Below, piece by piece: positions 36,831 through 48,700 of a stretch of 64,000 bases of DNA. The notes below the pieces were generated by a model, which saw only the letters and a program-made list of their open reading frames with translations, was not told where the DNA came from and made no database searches. The stretch comes from Eudromia elegans (taxonomy: Eukaryota; Chordata; Aves; Tinamiformes; Tinamidae). Numbering within the stretch: position 1 is the stretch's first letter; every line of letters starts with the position of its first letter. The stretch covers positions 7,370,765 to 7,434,764 of the forward strand of contig PTEX01000014.1 of the NCBI GenBank assembly GCA_003342815.1, given 5' to 3'. Position numbers and translations under genes: made by a program.

Positions 36831-39800
36831 CAAAAATCCTCATTTCTGTTGTGCTTCTGCGCAGCAAGGCTCTGCTGTGATGTGGAAGGAGGGATTTGCC
36901 GTCTATAATAGCCAAGGAGTCCTAAAGACAAAGCATCCTTTATACTTTGTAATCTGCAATCCTTGATCAAAAATCACTCATCTCTGTTTTTGCAAGGATT
37001 ATTTCTGTAAGGAGATGGATTTGAAGATTTGTTCTGTTGCTGAAGGGAAAGTGAAGGACAAACAGCATGGGCCAGGCAGAGCTGCATTTGGCAGGTTTGC
37101 ATTCATATTTGCTATGGGGTTTTGCTAACACGTCTCATTACAGAGCCTCTAAATTCTGCTTATCCCTGAGGATCTGGTGGTAGGAAGCATGTTCTCCTGC
37201 CTCTGCCCAACTTTTCCCCAGTCTCTTCTGATAATGATGCCCATTTTGTACCCACGGCATCTTTGCCCTTTGTGTTCTCCCTAGTTTTCTCACGTTAGCT
37301 ACCAGTTGTGCTCAGCTGGTACAGTGCTGAAATACTCATAAGCATCATGCACTGCCTTTTTTTTTTTTTCCTTTTAAAACTTTGCATTGCATAATTAACT
37401 TGATAAATACATCATGAAAAAAAACAGATTGGTATCTCTGGGTTATTCTTTTTCATAATGAGTCACTATGTTCTGGTCACATGGACCAATTGCCTCTGAT
37501 TCATCAGAGAAACAAGGCTTGGTGTTCTGCTCTGAAGGCATGTAGCTCGGTGTTCTCTCTGCTAGGTTTTAATGCTGTTTGCGTCAGCCCAGGTCCAGTG
37601 TGTTACCGTGTTCCTGTGCCCTGTGCACAGCACCTTCCTTTTCCTCTTCCTTGCAGCCAAGCCTACAAGGCTGTCCTCACTGCAGTTAAGCAGTAAGTCT
37701 GGTTGTCTGGTTGCAGCAGCCTTCGAGCCAGCGCACCAGCTGATGTGAGGTGGCTCGGGCCTCAGCCCTGCACAGAAGGTCACATTCCACACCTGCATTT
37801 TCTAAAGAAAGCTCTGTTGCTGGCCTCCGCTTAAAAGGGCTGAGTTTATTTTGAGTCTTTAGTGACCATGGAGAGTTCAGGCACAGAGCTGGAGGCGAAT
37901 GCAGGAACAGGGTGTTTACAAAGTTGTTTCCTCCTGCCTGGCATTTGACACTTGTGTTCTTGGCTCCTCTTTCGCTACTTTGCTTGATATTCATGGTGCT
38001 GTTGAGTCCATTGTCTCAAGCAGGTGCTGTCACATCTTCTTCCTCTCTTGGCTCAGGCAGTGCCACCAAGCAAGACCATCCTCTGAGCAACATGAAGGCC
38101 CCTCAGCCAGAGCTTGCACTACCCTTTGCCACCCAGGAGAAGCTCTGTTCGTATGTGACCTTCAATCCTGTAGCTGCTACCAGGTTAAACCTTGCACTGG
38201 CTCTTGCCAGGCCCTCTGCAGAAGGTGCCCACGTGCTGGAGCTTTTACAGAACTGCTTTGTTTTAGTCCATAATTCAGGCTCCTAAAATAACCCTTTAAA
38301 GAAACTGTGCTGCAGTGACCTGCAGCGTTTGTAATTGTGCATCAGCATCTCCCAGTACTAGCAGTGAGACCTGGAGCCGTTCAGAACTGCTGCTCAGGGA
38401 ATTCATTCTTTGTTGCTCAAACAACACAGCGCAGGCTCCGCGTGGTCCGAGCTGGGAGGCCGAGCTCCGCTTTCCGCTTCCAGGGCTTCCCGGGGCAGTG
38501 GCGGCTCAGAGATCAAGAGCGCAGCGTGGTGGGGAAGGGAGGGACCCGCTGCACCGAGAGCTCATTGAAGAGCTGCGATGCTGGGCCCCAAAGGAAGCTG
38601 CCAGCAGGTCCCAGCAGGAAGGAAAATGACCACATTGAAGGGTGACTAGAGCAGGGGGTGGGGAAGGAGGACGAAATGCTCCTCATCACCCATGGATTTA
38701 CCTATGAGTAGGGTCAAGGTCTGGGCAGGAGGGTATAAGAAGCAACATCCAAGCCACGGAGCATATCCAGGTGGATGATTATTTGCCATGGAGCACTTTT
38801 CATAGTACAGTTAGACTTTAAACGTCATTATTGTTGTTCTGGCTATTTAAATTTGTTGATCACTGGAGGTTAATGCGGTGTCGTCATTGAGATTCTGTGA
38901 AGAATCAAGAAGCCTCCTGGTGTTAGTCATTTCTTCACCGTAATTGCTGGAAAAATAAAAAGTAGAGGCCTTACCAGGAATAAGGCAGAAACGCGAGGCC
39001 TGTCCCCAGTCCCAGCGTGACGGGTGGCTCTGCAGCCAGCGGGTCAGCAGCTGTGGACACAGGAACCGCTGGCCTCGCAGGAAGCCAGGGCCTTGCAGCC
39101 TTCCTCGGCCAGATGTCCTCCCTGGCCGAAAGCCCTGGGGATCTGCCCGAGTGACACCCGCCTGTGTTTGTCACACCAGATAGCGTGAGGGTGACACGTG
39201 GATCCTGTTGGGACAGGAAGCCGTTTGGACCTTGAGGTGGTTGGCTGGTGATGACTTTGTTTCTGTTACAGAAGTTCTGCGATCCGCATTTCTTATCCCA
39301 GGCCAGGAGCAGAACAGGATCAGCTCCTGACACTGCTGCCTGCCTGCATGAGCTGCTTTTCTTTGGGCTGATACTGTAGGGGTAAGTCATTATCAGCCAT
39401 TGGGTTTGCCTAAGGAGATTCCTCCTTGGGAGGACTTTTAAGGTCTGAGAATCCATGTTCAGAGGCAACTGGGGCTCCATCTAGGTCGGTGTTTAGATGT
39501 GCAGAGGGTGGACAGCTCTTAAACTACAGCAAGGAGTACTGACAAGGAGTCAGGACTTCTCACAAGACTCCAATTCTCTGTTAGTTTTTTGGAGTGACTT
39601 TGGCCAAATCACTTCATCCTTAGGCATCTCTGATACCTGTGAAAAGGGAGAGTTCTGCTGCCCGTGTCCCCTGCGTGTTTTGGCTTCAGAGGCCACAGCG
39701 AGGTCCTCGCTCCAAGCTGGCCTGTGCAGCCTGACGGCCTCGCAGTGCTGAAGTCACGGGGCTGCTCTAAAACACGTGGGCAAAATGTTCCCTCATCGAG

Positions 39801-41480
39801 GGGTAGCTCAGGGTAAATTCTTTCCTTTCCAAACACTTTGGTGCCGCCGGCTGCAACTGGAAACTCATTTCATGCCCTTTCATCCCCTGCCTCTCCGCGC
39901 GTCAACATAGCTGCTGGGGGGTTTATCCATATCTGTTGTCGTGTCCCGGGTGGCTTTTGTCTTTGTGCTTCCATTTCCTGCGCGTGCAGCTGCCCGGGCT
40001 GCTAATCACCAAGGTCACATTCTGGTGCGCGCTATGGTCGCGGGGGGGAAGCAGTTGCTCCGAGGGGGATATGGATTTTCCAAATCAGGAAGGAAAGATA
40101 AAGGCGGAAATAGTGCCCAAAAGCTCAGGGTTTTTTGGACAAAGGAAGGCGGAAGCTGAGGTTGGAGGCAGGATTTGGGATTCTTGGGCTGCCTTCCCAG
40201 CTTGAGCGTGGAGCTGTGGTGCAGCTTTAGCTAAGATATTACATGCCTCGGTCTTCCCGTATTTATCTTTGGCTTTGTCACAGCAGGACGTTAGAGGAGT
40301 TAGTTAAATGGCTGCAAAGGTAACTGCAAATGGTCCTCAGCCTTTGGAATACTGGGTTCAGTGATCCGTGGAAGGCCAGACAGGTACAAAATCCAGTACA
40401 CGTTGCCACTTTTGTAGGTTGTGTGGGTGGCACTTCTCATGTGCTCCAAAACTTCAGCTTTCTTAGCAGAGAACTCTTTGCAGAGGTTGTTGGGACTGAG
40501 AAAGTTAGAAAACCTGAATGGTTTTGTGTATGCTAACTCCACGCTGCTTCAAATCCATATATATTTTGTTCTGTTTTCACAGTCGTCCTTTCCTTCCAGA
40601 GCAACAGCTGTTTCAGGAAAAAAAGCTCCCAATATTCAGATTTAAAACTTACAAGCAGAAAGGACTTAAGCAGCAGGACACACGTTCCGTAGGGCCCGAA
40701 CCACAGTGGTCTCCAGCTGCTGCTGCTCGGGGCTTCCGTGTCCTTATTTTAAGAAATGAGGTCAGCAGTTTTAGTCATCCCTGACGGTTCCGGCGTCGCC
40801 CTCCCTCTTCCCCTCGCACACGTGCCCGTGTCACGGAGACCGTGACTGCTCGGAGCCCCATCCCAAAGCCTGGAGCGGGGATCGCGTCATCGGCCGGGGC
40901 GATGACTTGCTGCTGTTGGCCGTGGTTCTGCGAGGAAAGGAAAGGCAGGAAGGAAAAGCAACAACTGGTCAAAAGTTCCATTTGTGTTTAAAAAAATAAA
41001 ACAAGAAAAAGGGGAATAAACCAGAAATGTGAATCAGAAAAGCTGGTTTTCCTCAGAAAGGCAGAATCCTGCCGGGCAGGGCCGGGAGCACAGAGGCACT
41101 GGCCTCCGTTCCAGAAATCTGTGCTTGTTTAGGGAGCTGCAGGGATAAAACCCCCTTAGGCTGCTGCCTCACTGTCATTTTAAGCTCCCGAATGGGAGCT
41201 CGTTTCCCACTGGAAGCAGCCTGGCCCGCTGCATTTCCACTCCCGCCGTCTCGCCCTAGCAGGGAACCGTCTGGATGGCACTTCCCGAGGTTTGGATGGA
41301 TCCATTTTCTCTTGTCGCAGGGATTTGATCCATTGCCCAGCTTGACCACAGAATCCCAAGAAGCTTCACAAGGAAAGAGGCTCCTGCTGCCCTTCCCGAC
41401 GGTACCGTAGCCCCTGGCCCTGTGGGACGCCCATTCACAGGGACACATGCCGGGTCCTGCCATTCCTTGTATCCCTCTCC
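36831..41480. other. Intergenic spacer PM20D1-SLC41A1, no gene seen
   Basis: About 4.6 kb. I looked on both strands and found only short, unconserved-looking open frames. T-runs occur at about 37358-37370 and A-rich DNA at about 40990-41025, which includes two AATAAA words. GC content rises toward the SLC41A1 CpG island. No RNA gene or additional repeat family recognised. Confidence 0.45.
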
Positions 41481-41489
41481 TCCTACACG

Positions 41490-41800
41490 GGGATCCGGAC
41501 TGGAACCCCATCCCAGAGCTAGATGCCAGACCCACGTCTGGGATCCAGGCCCAGATCCTGCTGCCAGGCCCAGGTCCAGACCACAGGTCCCCCTCCCAGA
41601 ATCGAATTCCAGACTGCAGATCCAGCCCTAAATCCAGATCCAGACCCTAGATCCCCTTCCCAGACTGCAGATCACACTCCCAGGCCTGGATCCAGACTCC
41701 AAGTCCTGCTCCTAGAAGCCAGTCCCAGATCCCTGCCCAGACCCTACGCCCGGTACCGGATCCCGGTACCGGATCCCTGCCCGGATCCCGGTACCAGCCC
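41490..41800. repeat. Degenerate minisatellite before SLC41A1 CpG island
   Basis: A roughly 300-bp stretch made of variants of a short C/A-rich word (ccagatcc, ccagaccc, cccaggtcc) repeated every 8-15 bases. At its right end, CGGTACCGGATCC occurs as an exact 13-bp tandem pair (41751-41763, 41764-41776), and a partly inverted copy follows. The sub-words GGTACC and GGATCC are themselves palindromic. It ends directly at the SLC41A1 promoter region. Confidence 0.7.
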
Positions 41801-41819
41801 CGGCCCCGCCCCGCCGGAG

Positions 41820-42775
41820 CTCCCCGGCGCCACGTGACGCGAAGCCCCGCCCCCTCCGCGTGACGCCACGCTCGCTCGCCCAATGGCAGCACCGCCCGGC
41901 GGCCGGGCCCGGGCCGCCATTGGCGGGCGGTGATGTCAGGGCGGTGCGGCTCCGCCCCCCGGCGGCGCGGCCCGCAGCGGGACGGGGGCGTCGGGCCGGG
42001 CCGGGGCGCGGGCTCCGCTCCAGCGCGGCGGGACCCGGCCCGGGCGCGGGCGGCACCGCGGGCCTCGCTCTGCCCCGTGCGCTGCGGGCGGGGGACGGCG
42101 CTGCCCTCCGAGCTCCCCCCCCACCCCGGGCAGCCGCCCCGGGAACCTTCCCCGGCCGCTTTAAATACGGGCTGCGGCGGCCGCGTGCTGCACGGCGAGG
42201 AATCCCCGCCCGGAGGAGGGGGCAGCGCTCGGAGCCCGCGGCAGCCGCTGCCCTTCCTGCCGCAGAGCCGCATCCCGCAGGAGCTGGAGGCGTGCGGAGG
42301 GAAGGCGCCGCCGGGACGGGCCTCCGAGCCCTGGGAGGAGGAAGAGCTTTCCCTGGGTCGCCTCGTCCCTCGAAGCTCCGCTCTAGGTGCCCGTTTTAAT
42401 CCTCGTTTTCCCTGCTCTGCCCTCGGCCGTGCTGCTCCGCCGCAGCAGCCGCGGGGAGCAGCCGCGGGAGGATGCGCTGAGCGTTACACAACGAGCACCG
42501 AGAGGCTCCGCCGCGCGCCCTGGGCAGCCGCGGTGACCGGCGAGCAGCGAACCGGGGCGAATCCCCCTGCGGCTCCCGGCGCCCCCCACTCCCGGGCGCT
42601 GCTTCATGGGGATCTCTGCCGCGGGAGCAGCCTCCGCGCCCCACGGCGAGCGAGCGGCCGGAGCAGAGGCGGCCCCTGGACGCTGCGGGCGCCGCTGGCG
42701 TGAGCGCCCGGCCGAAGGGCCCTCGCGGCGCAGCCCGTAGGCGCCCGGACCAGGCCCGGCACGGCCCCGCACGCC
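41820..42775 (+). promoter_or_regulatory. SLC41A1 CpG island promoter and 5' UTR
   Basis: A strong CpG island. It contains an E-box CACGTG (41831-41836) followed by AC, a CCAAT box (41880-41884), an inverted CCAAT box (ATTGG, 41919-41923), several GC boxes and a TATA-like word TTTAAATA (about 42160-42167). Transcription could start near 41950 (CCAAT-driven) or near 42190 (TATA-like), and the 5' UTR would then run to the ATG at 42776, perhaps with an intron I cannot place. The CACGTGAC word resembles MITF/TFE-type lysosomal E-boxes. Factor use is inferred. Confidence 0.55.
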
Positions 42776-45700
42776 ATGGCTGCCCCGCCGGAGCAGAGGG
42801 AGGCCCTGGCGCTGCCCCCGGCCCACGCGCAGCCCCTGCCCTTCCTGGGCTCCGAGGGCGCCGGAGCGGACCGGGTGCTGCTGGAGTCCCGCGCCAACGC
42901 CAAAGGGGTGCGGGAGGAAGATACCCTGCTGGAGAACGGCAGCCAGAGCAACGAGAGCGACGACACGAGCACCGAGCGAGGAGCCGAGCCCGCCTCGCCG
43001 CTCAAAGAGACTTCCTTCTCCATTGGGCTCCAGGTCCTCTTCCCGTTCCTCCTGGCGGGCTTTGGGACAGTTGCTGCTGGAATGGTGCTGGACATCGTGC
43101 AGGTAGGACGGGGAAAACCTCCCTGGGCTCCGAATCCCGTCGCTTCCACCCGCGGCTTGATCCCAAGCTGAGCTTGGAGGCCGGAGCTGGATGAGCGGGT
43201 GGCAGCAGGATGGAGGGGGACGAGGAGGTCAGAGGAACCGGGGACCCTCCTGTCCCGTCTGCTCCGCTGTCCTTGGCCACGTGGAGACGGCTCAGGATGC
43301 GGGAAGCGGCTGCCCTGTGTGTCCTGCATGGCCGGGGCTCCCGCCTGGGCGCTGAGACGGCCCCGGGCGTTAGCGCCGCAAGGGAAGCGCTCTGCTGTGG
43401 GCAGCCCCGGCCCCCCCGGGCCCTGTGTCCCTCCTGGGTCCTCCCCTGCGTCACCTGCGCTGCTTGGGCAGGACACTTGGTGCAAACCCAGGCCTGGCTC
43501 GGTGCCTCCCCGCCGCCTTCCTGCGCGCTTGAAGCAGCCGGGAGGCCCTGGGCTAGCAGGGAGCTGCCGTGGACACCTGGGTGCCTTTAAACCACGCTGC
43601 TTTGGGGGCAATGTTCGCGTTTTCAGAACAAAACGTAGTTTGGAATCCTCCCAAGCAGCTCTCCGCAAAGCCAGGGAGGAAGCAGCAATAGTTGGCAGGA
43701 ACGCCTTCAAAGGAAAGGTAGTGAGATCCCCGTTGCACCAAGCGTGTTTGCTTCCCCATCGCTGGCTCCACATGGGCTCCCAAGGGAAAGGAAGAGGTCC
43801 TGAGCTTTGGAGCCAGCCTGGAAGTCTCTCCCGGAGCAAGAGCAGCCCTCCTGGCTGGGCAGGAGAGGGCAGGCGTGGGATGCTGGGGCGCCCCGCCAGG
43901 TCCTCCTGTTTCTTCTTTATGGCCATTAGAAATAAAACTTGTTAATTCCCGTGTTCTGCAGCAGCCCAGCACGTAGCTGCGCAGCGTGTCCTGCCAGCTC
44001 CTCGAGCTCCTTTAGCCTTGGGATTAAATCGGGCCGCTAATGCCATAGGGTGGGAAGGGGGAAGGGAAGGCAGCGGCTGCGGCTCGTGGAGATGAGGGAC
44101 TTCCTGGAGCTCAAAGCCTTGGAGCAAGCAGGGATGGAGCAAGGGAGGCGGCAGGAGTCCCGCGGCCGTGGGTGCAGCTGGGATCAGGGATGGAGGCTCC
44201 GTACACACAATTTTGAGCAAAAAGGCTGATGTGCCGGCTGCAATTGGCCTCCCCAATGTGAAAACAGGCAGCCCTGGGCATGGGCCATTGCTGCGTGTCC
44301 GTGAATCTGCGTTTGCCTCTGCTCTCCTTGGGTTTGGAGAGACCTTTGGGCCAGGTGGCACCCAAGCGTCCCTGGTGTTTTTAGTGCATGAGCGAGGGGT
44401 GCTGGCACCAGCCCCTCTCCTAGCAGAGCCCCGAGCGGTTCTTCCATCCTGGCTGCTCTCCGGATGGTGCAGGTGGCTCCTGCAGCAGCAAGCGCGGGGC
44501 CTTCAGCTCTGCTTTTGAGGCCAAACCTGGTGGTTCTGGGCTCCTTGTGGGATTTGGATGCAGCGAGCGGCCCGTGCCGGGGCGGGCGCCGGCTCCCCGC
44601 TGTCCCCTCGTCCCCCCGGGCCCTCGTGCGCCACCGCTCTGCAGAGCCACCCCGAGCAGGGGCAGCGCGTCCTGGACTCCAGCCGGGCACCACGGCTGCC
44701 CCGGAGAGGTGCCGGGAGCAGCCGCTGCCCTGGCCTGGCCTTCCCGGGAGGAGAGAGCACGAGGCGGGATGAGGTCCCTCCTGTGGTCCTCTGGCCCTGG
44801 GGAGACCTGCGGTTCTGGAGGGTCTGGGTTGCTGCGTGGTGCTCCCTGCTCGCCCCTCAGAACAGCCTCTGGATGTGGAAAGCCCCGAGCTTGTGTTCAA
44901 GGCAGTTCCCCTTCCACCTTCCCCAAACTCTGCCCTGGTTTCCCCCCGGCTCCGCACGCGTCTCTGCAGGGAGCTCTGCTCTCTGCAGGGGCCAGGGAGC
45001 CCTTAGAGGCGCCCGGGACCAGCCTTGTGTAATGCCCCATATTCAGCGTGTTGGCAGGAGCCCCCGGGCGCCACTCCTTGCAGCGAGCTGATGTCTGCAG
45101 AAACCTCCTCGTTTCCCCCGCCCGGGGACGGCTCTTCCTCCCCTTCGCAGCCCCGTCCTGCTCGAGGAGCTGCCGCCCCAGGCTCCGGTTACAGCCGCTC
45201 CTGGCACCGTCCCGCAAGGCACTGCGGGCTCCTCTAAAGGTTAACATGGAAAGCCGGGGTGGCACAAGGTGGGCAGGGGCTGCAGCTTTGCATTAGCTCT
45301 TGTTGCCTGATGCTGCCTCTACCCTCCGTCTCGGAGCAGAGCGCGCGCCCAGAGCAGCTCCCGCGTTCCTCTCGCGGCTCCCGTCCCCTCCTGGATCGAG
45401 CTCCGCATCCCGCTCGGGATCCAGCGGCGCAGCAAGGAGCAAAATAACCCTCGTGCCCGCGAGGGCGGCCTAAAAATAGAGGCGAGCCGAGCCCGCCCGC
45501 ACGCGGACGTGACCTTCAAGGAAGCCCAGCCTGACGGGGCCCGGTGTCGAAGCAAATGCCTGAGAGGGCAGGGCTGATCCTGCCACCGCCTCCCGTGCCC
45601 TTCCCGCCAGCAGCCGGCACTGGGATCCAGCCTCCCACAGGGCGTTCGCAGGGAGCGGCTCCTTCCCTGGCGCCCTCAGCAAGGAGGCCCCCGGGGCTGG

Positions 45701-48700
45701 TTCTTGGAGAGGGTTCTTGGCTGGAGAGGTTTTCCCTTTGAGGGGACAAACGGTGCCGTTCTGCCCGTGTGAAGCTCCAACGCTCCCGCAGGGCGCGCGG
45801 TCCGAGCGCCGCGGTCGGAGCAGGGGAGCCGGCGGGAAGCAAACAGAGCAAGGAGTGGAAAAACAAACACGAGCAACCGCAGTCCTTCCCCACAGGAAGG
45901 TGTTAGTCACGCAGGTAGAGCGAGCTTTGTTTGCTCCAAGGGCCTGGCCCATGTCCTTGTCCTAGAAAGAAGCGTGGGGCCTGTTGGCTGCCCCGGGAAT
46001 GCTGATGGCACAAGGAAGGCGATTCGGACACAGCTCCTTCTTGCAAAACTTCGGCTCAGGAGCCAGCACAGGCTGTAGGTAGCTGAGCACTAGGGACGAG
46101 GGACATCCAGGAAGGCATTGGCCCTGCTCTGGAAGGCATTTGTAAAACACCTCGGGAATGGCTGCAGGCCAAGCCTGGCTACACCTCAGTGCTCGATTCT
46201 ACCCAAAAGTGCCCATGTTGACACAGGTTTCCCCATTACTCCCTGTTTTGGCCTCCCAATGTCCAAACCAGTAGGAATACGGGAAAGCTCCAGGTGTGGC
46301 TGCGCGTGGGGTTGGGCAATCTGTCCTGGGCCACCTCGACTGCAAAAGCGCTGGGGTGAACGGCGCTCGGCTCCAAGCAGAGGTGCTAACGACCCCACGT
46401 GTGTGTTCGTGTCCTCTTGATTTCCACCTTGCAGCACTGGGACGTCTTCAAGTACGTGACGGAGGTGTTCATCCTGGTGCCCGCGCTGCTGGGCCTGAAG
46501 GGGAACCTGGAGATGACGCTGGCCTCTCGCCTGTCTACAGCTGTGAGTACCCGGGGCGGTTTGGGCGAGAGGACCGGGTGCCCCGTTTCTGCTGGGGGTG
46601 TTGCAGGGGAGGAAGGTGCATGCACGAGTGGTGCCCGGGCAGCGAATGGGGCCGTCTTTGTGAAGGTGACAACCGTGAAAAGAGCCTCGTGCTCAGCGTT
46701 GTGCAAGGTGCCTTCATCCCGCCTCCCTGCTGAGGTTTAAGGGCTCAGCGGTCCTTAAGCTTTGCTGACAGTTCGTGTCCGTGTCGCGGCCGCCCTTGGT
46801 CCTAGAGGCTGCAGCTCTGTCCGTGCCACCAGAACGCATTAAAACAAGCCACGTTCTGCAGGGACGAGAGACAGGAACCGTGCTGCAGAAGGGAGGTGTC
46901 AGGAGCCTGCAGTGGGACTGGGAGCCTCTTGACGCTGGTGGAGAGCCACGGCTGGGCTCTGCTGCCTCCAGAAGTGTCACCCCGCTGGGGAACAGGGAGC
47001 TCCCTGTGCGAGACGGCGACGGGCTCTGTTAGTGCCGCAGAACGCCGCCTTGGTCGGGCTCTGAATGAGTTGCTCTGTGTTGGAACCCTCCTGCCACGGC
47101 GCTGCCGCCTGTGCCCGCAGCCGCGCGGGGCTGGGGAGGCCCTGGCAGCCTCTCCCAGCAGCACAATTGTAAATAATAGTTCTTCCCTCTTCAAGCGCCT
47201 TCATCCCGAGCCTCGCCGCGAGCGCCTCGTGTCTCGTGGGGCACCGTGGTGGGAGCCCTGGCTCCCTGCGAGGGGCTGCCGAGCTCCGAGCCCATGCAGG
47301 GGCACCCAGAGCACGGGGCACCCGGGCGGGTTTGAAGCTCTCCAGGGCAGGAGCCTCCCCAGCCTCTCTGGGCAGCCTGGGCCAGGGCTCCGTCGCCCTC
47401 ACGGCAAAGAGGTTCTTTATCACATGGCGATGGAGCTGCCTGCGCTTCAACTTGTGCCCATTAGCTCTTGTCCTGGCACTGGCCACCACCGAGGAGAGTT
47501 TGGCTCCCTCCTCCCTACGCTCTCCCCTCAGATATTTGTCCGTATGGATCAGATCCCCTCTCAGTCTTCTCCAGGCTCAACAGGCCCCGCTCACTCAGTC
47601 CTTCCTCACACGGTAGATGCTCCAGTCCCTTCATCATCTTCGTTGCTCTGCGCTGGCCCCTCTCTGGAAGCTCCACATCCCTCCTGTCCTGGAGAGCCCA
47701 GAGTTGCCCCCAATGCTCCACACGTGGCCTCCCCAGAGCTGAGCAGAGGGGCAGGATCCCCTCCCTTGTCCTGCTGCCAACACTCCTGCTGATGCAGCCA
47801 GGAGCCCGTGGGCCTTCCTGGCCATGAGGGCCCATTGCTGCCTCGTGGGTGACGTGGTGTCGCCCAGGGCTCCCAGTCCCCTCTCTGCGGAGCCGCTTCC
47901 CAGCAGAGGTGGGTCTGTGATTTCCACCCTCCTCTTCCTCACGGGGCCGGCACGGAGCCCGGCAGAGAAGTGAGACCCTCGTGGCTCTGTGGGCAGCTCC
48001 AGGAGCCCAGAGCTGCCTCCTACCCCTCTGTGGGTCTTGGGGGGATAAGATGACCTCCGTGGTGCCCCGTTCCTCTCCGTGGTGCCCGTTCCCACAGGGC
48101 ACGCGTGCGGGAGGAGCGAGCCCTCCTCTCCCTGCTGCTCCGTGTCCTGCATCTCGTGCCCTCTCCGCAGGAAAGCAGCCTCCGATGCTCGCCCGCACTG
48201 GGGCTCCCGAATTAGTGCCGCATTAAGGCAGCTCAAAGGTTCCTTTCACAATTAAGAGGCAAAACTCTCCCATTAGGTGGAGGATTAAGATCTTGTTGCC
48301 CGCGACTACGGCTGGGTTATGTTAATCCCAACCTAATTGCCGTGTGGCAGGAATTTTAAGGTCAGGCTTCATATGGAGCTCGAATTCCTGTGCTGAATGT
48401 GCTGAATGCCGCCCTGCAGCCTCCTCGTGGGGCCCCTGCTCCTTCCCACTGAGCTCAGCAGGAAAACTCACCCCGGCGATGCCGCGGTTCGATGCCATGG
48501 CCATGGCTTGGTGCTCCCTCGCCGCCCGTGCGCTGGGAAGTGGATGGGCTGGTTAGTGTGCACAGGTCGGGAAGGAAACCCAAGAGGCAGAGGTTGCTGC
48601 TGTGTTATGCAGAGGATGGATCTGAGGAGGAGATGGTGAACATATAACTCTATATGTTACAAGATTGGCACTGTGAGCTGGGGCTCTATCATGGCACTGC

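Noticed and set aside
37880-38290. Two overlapping + strand frames of 124 codons between PM20D1 and SLC41A1
   Set aside because: No domain, no splice signals, no codon bias; treated as chance frames.
41930-42703. Open frame of 257 codons in the SLC41A1 CpG island
   Set aside because: Lies in the promoter/5' UTR, not in frame with SLC41A1, composition typical of random GC-rich DNA.
42604-43926. Minus-strand open frame of 440 codons over SLC41A1 exon 1
   Set aside because: Antisense shadow of a CpG island and a real coding exon; no recognisable domain.
48494-48507. GCCATGGCCATGGC self-complementary word
   Set aside because: Short overlap of two CCATGG palindromes, expected by chance in GC-rich DNA; no context suggesting a role.
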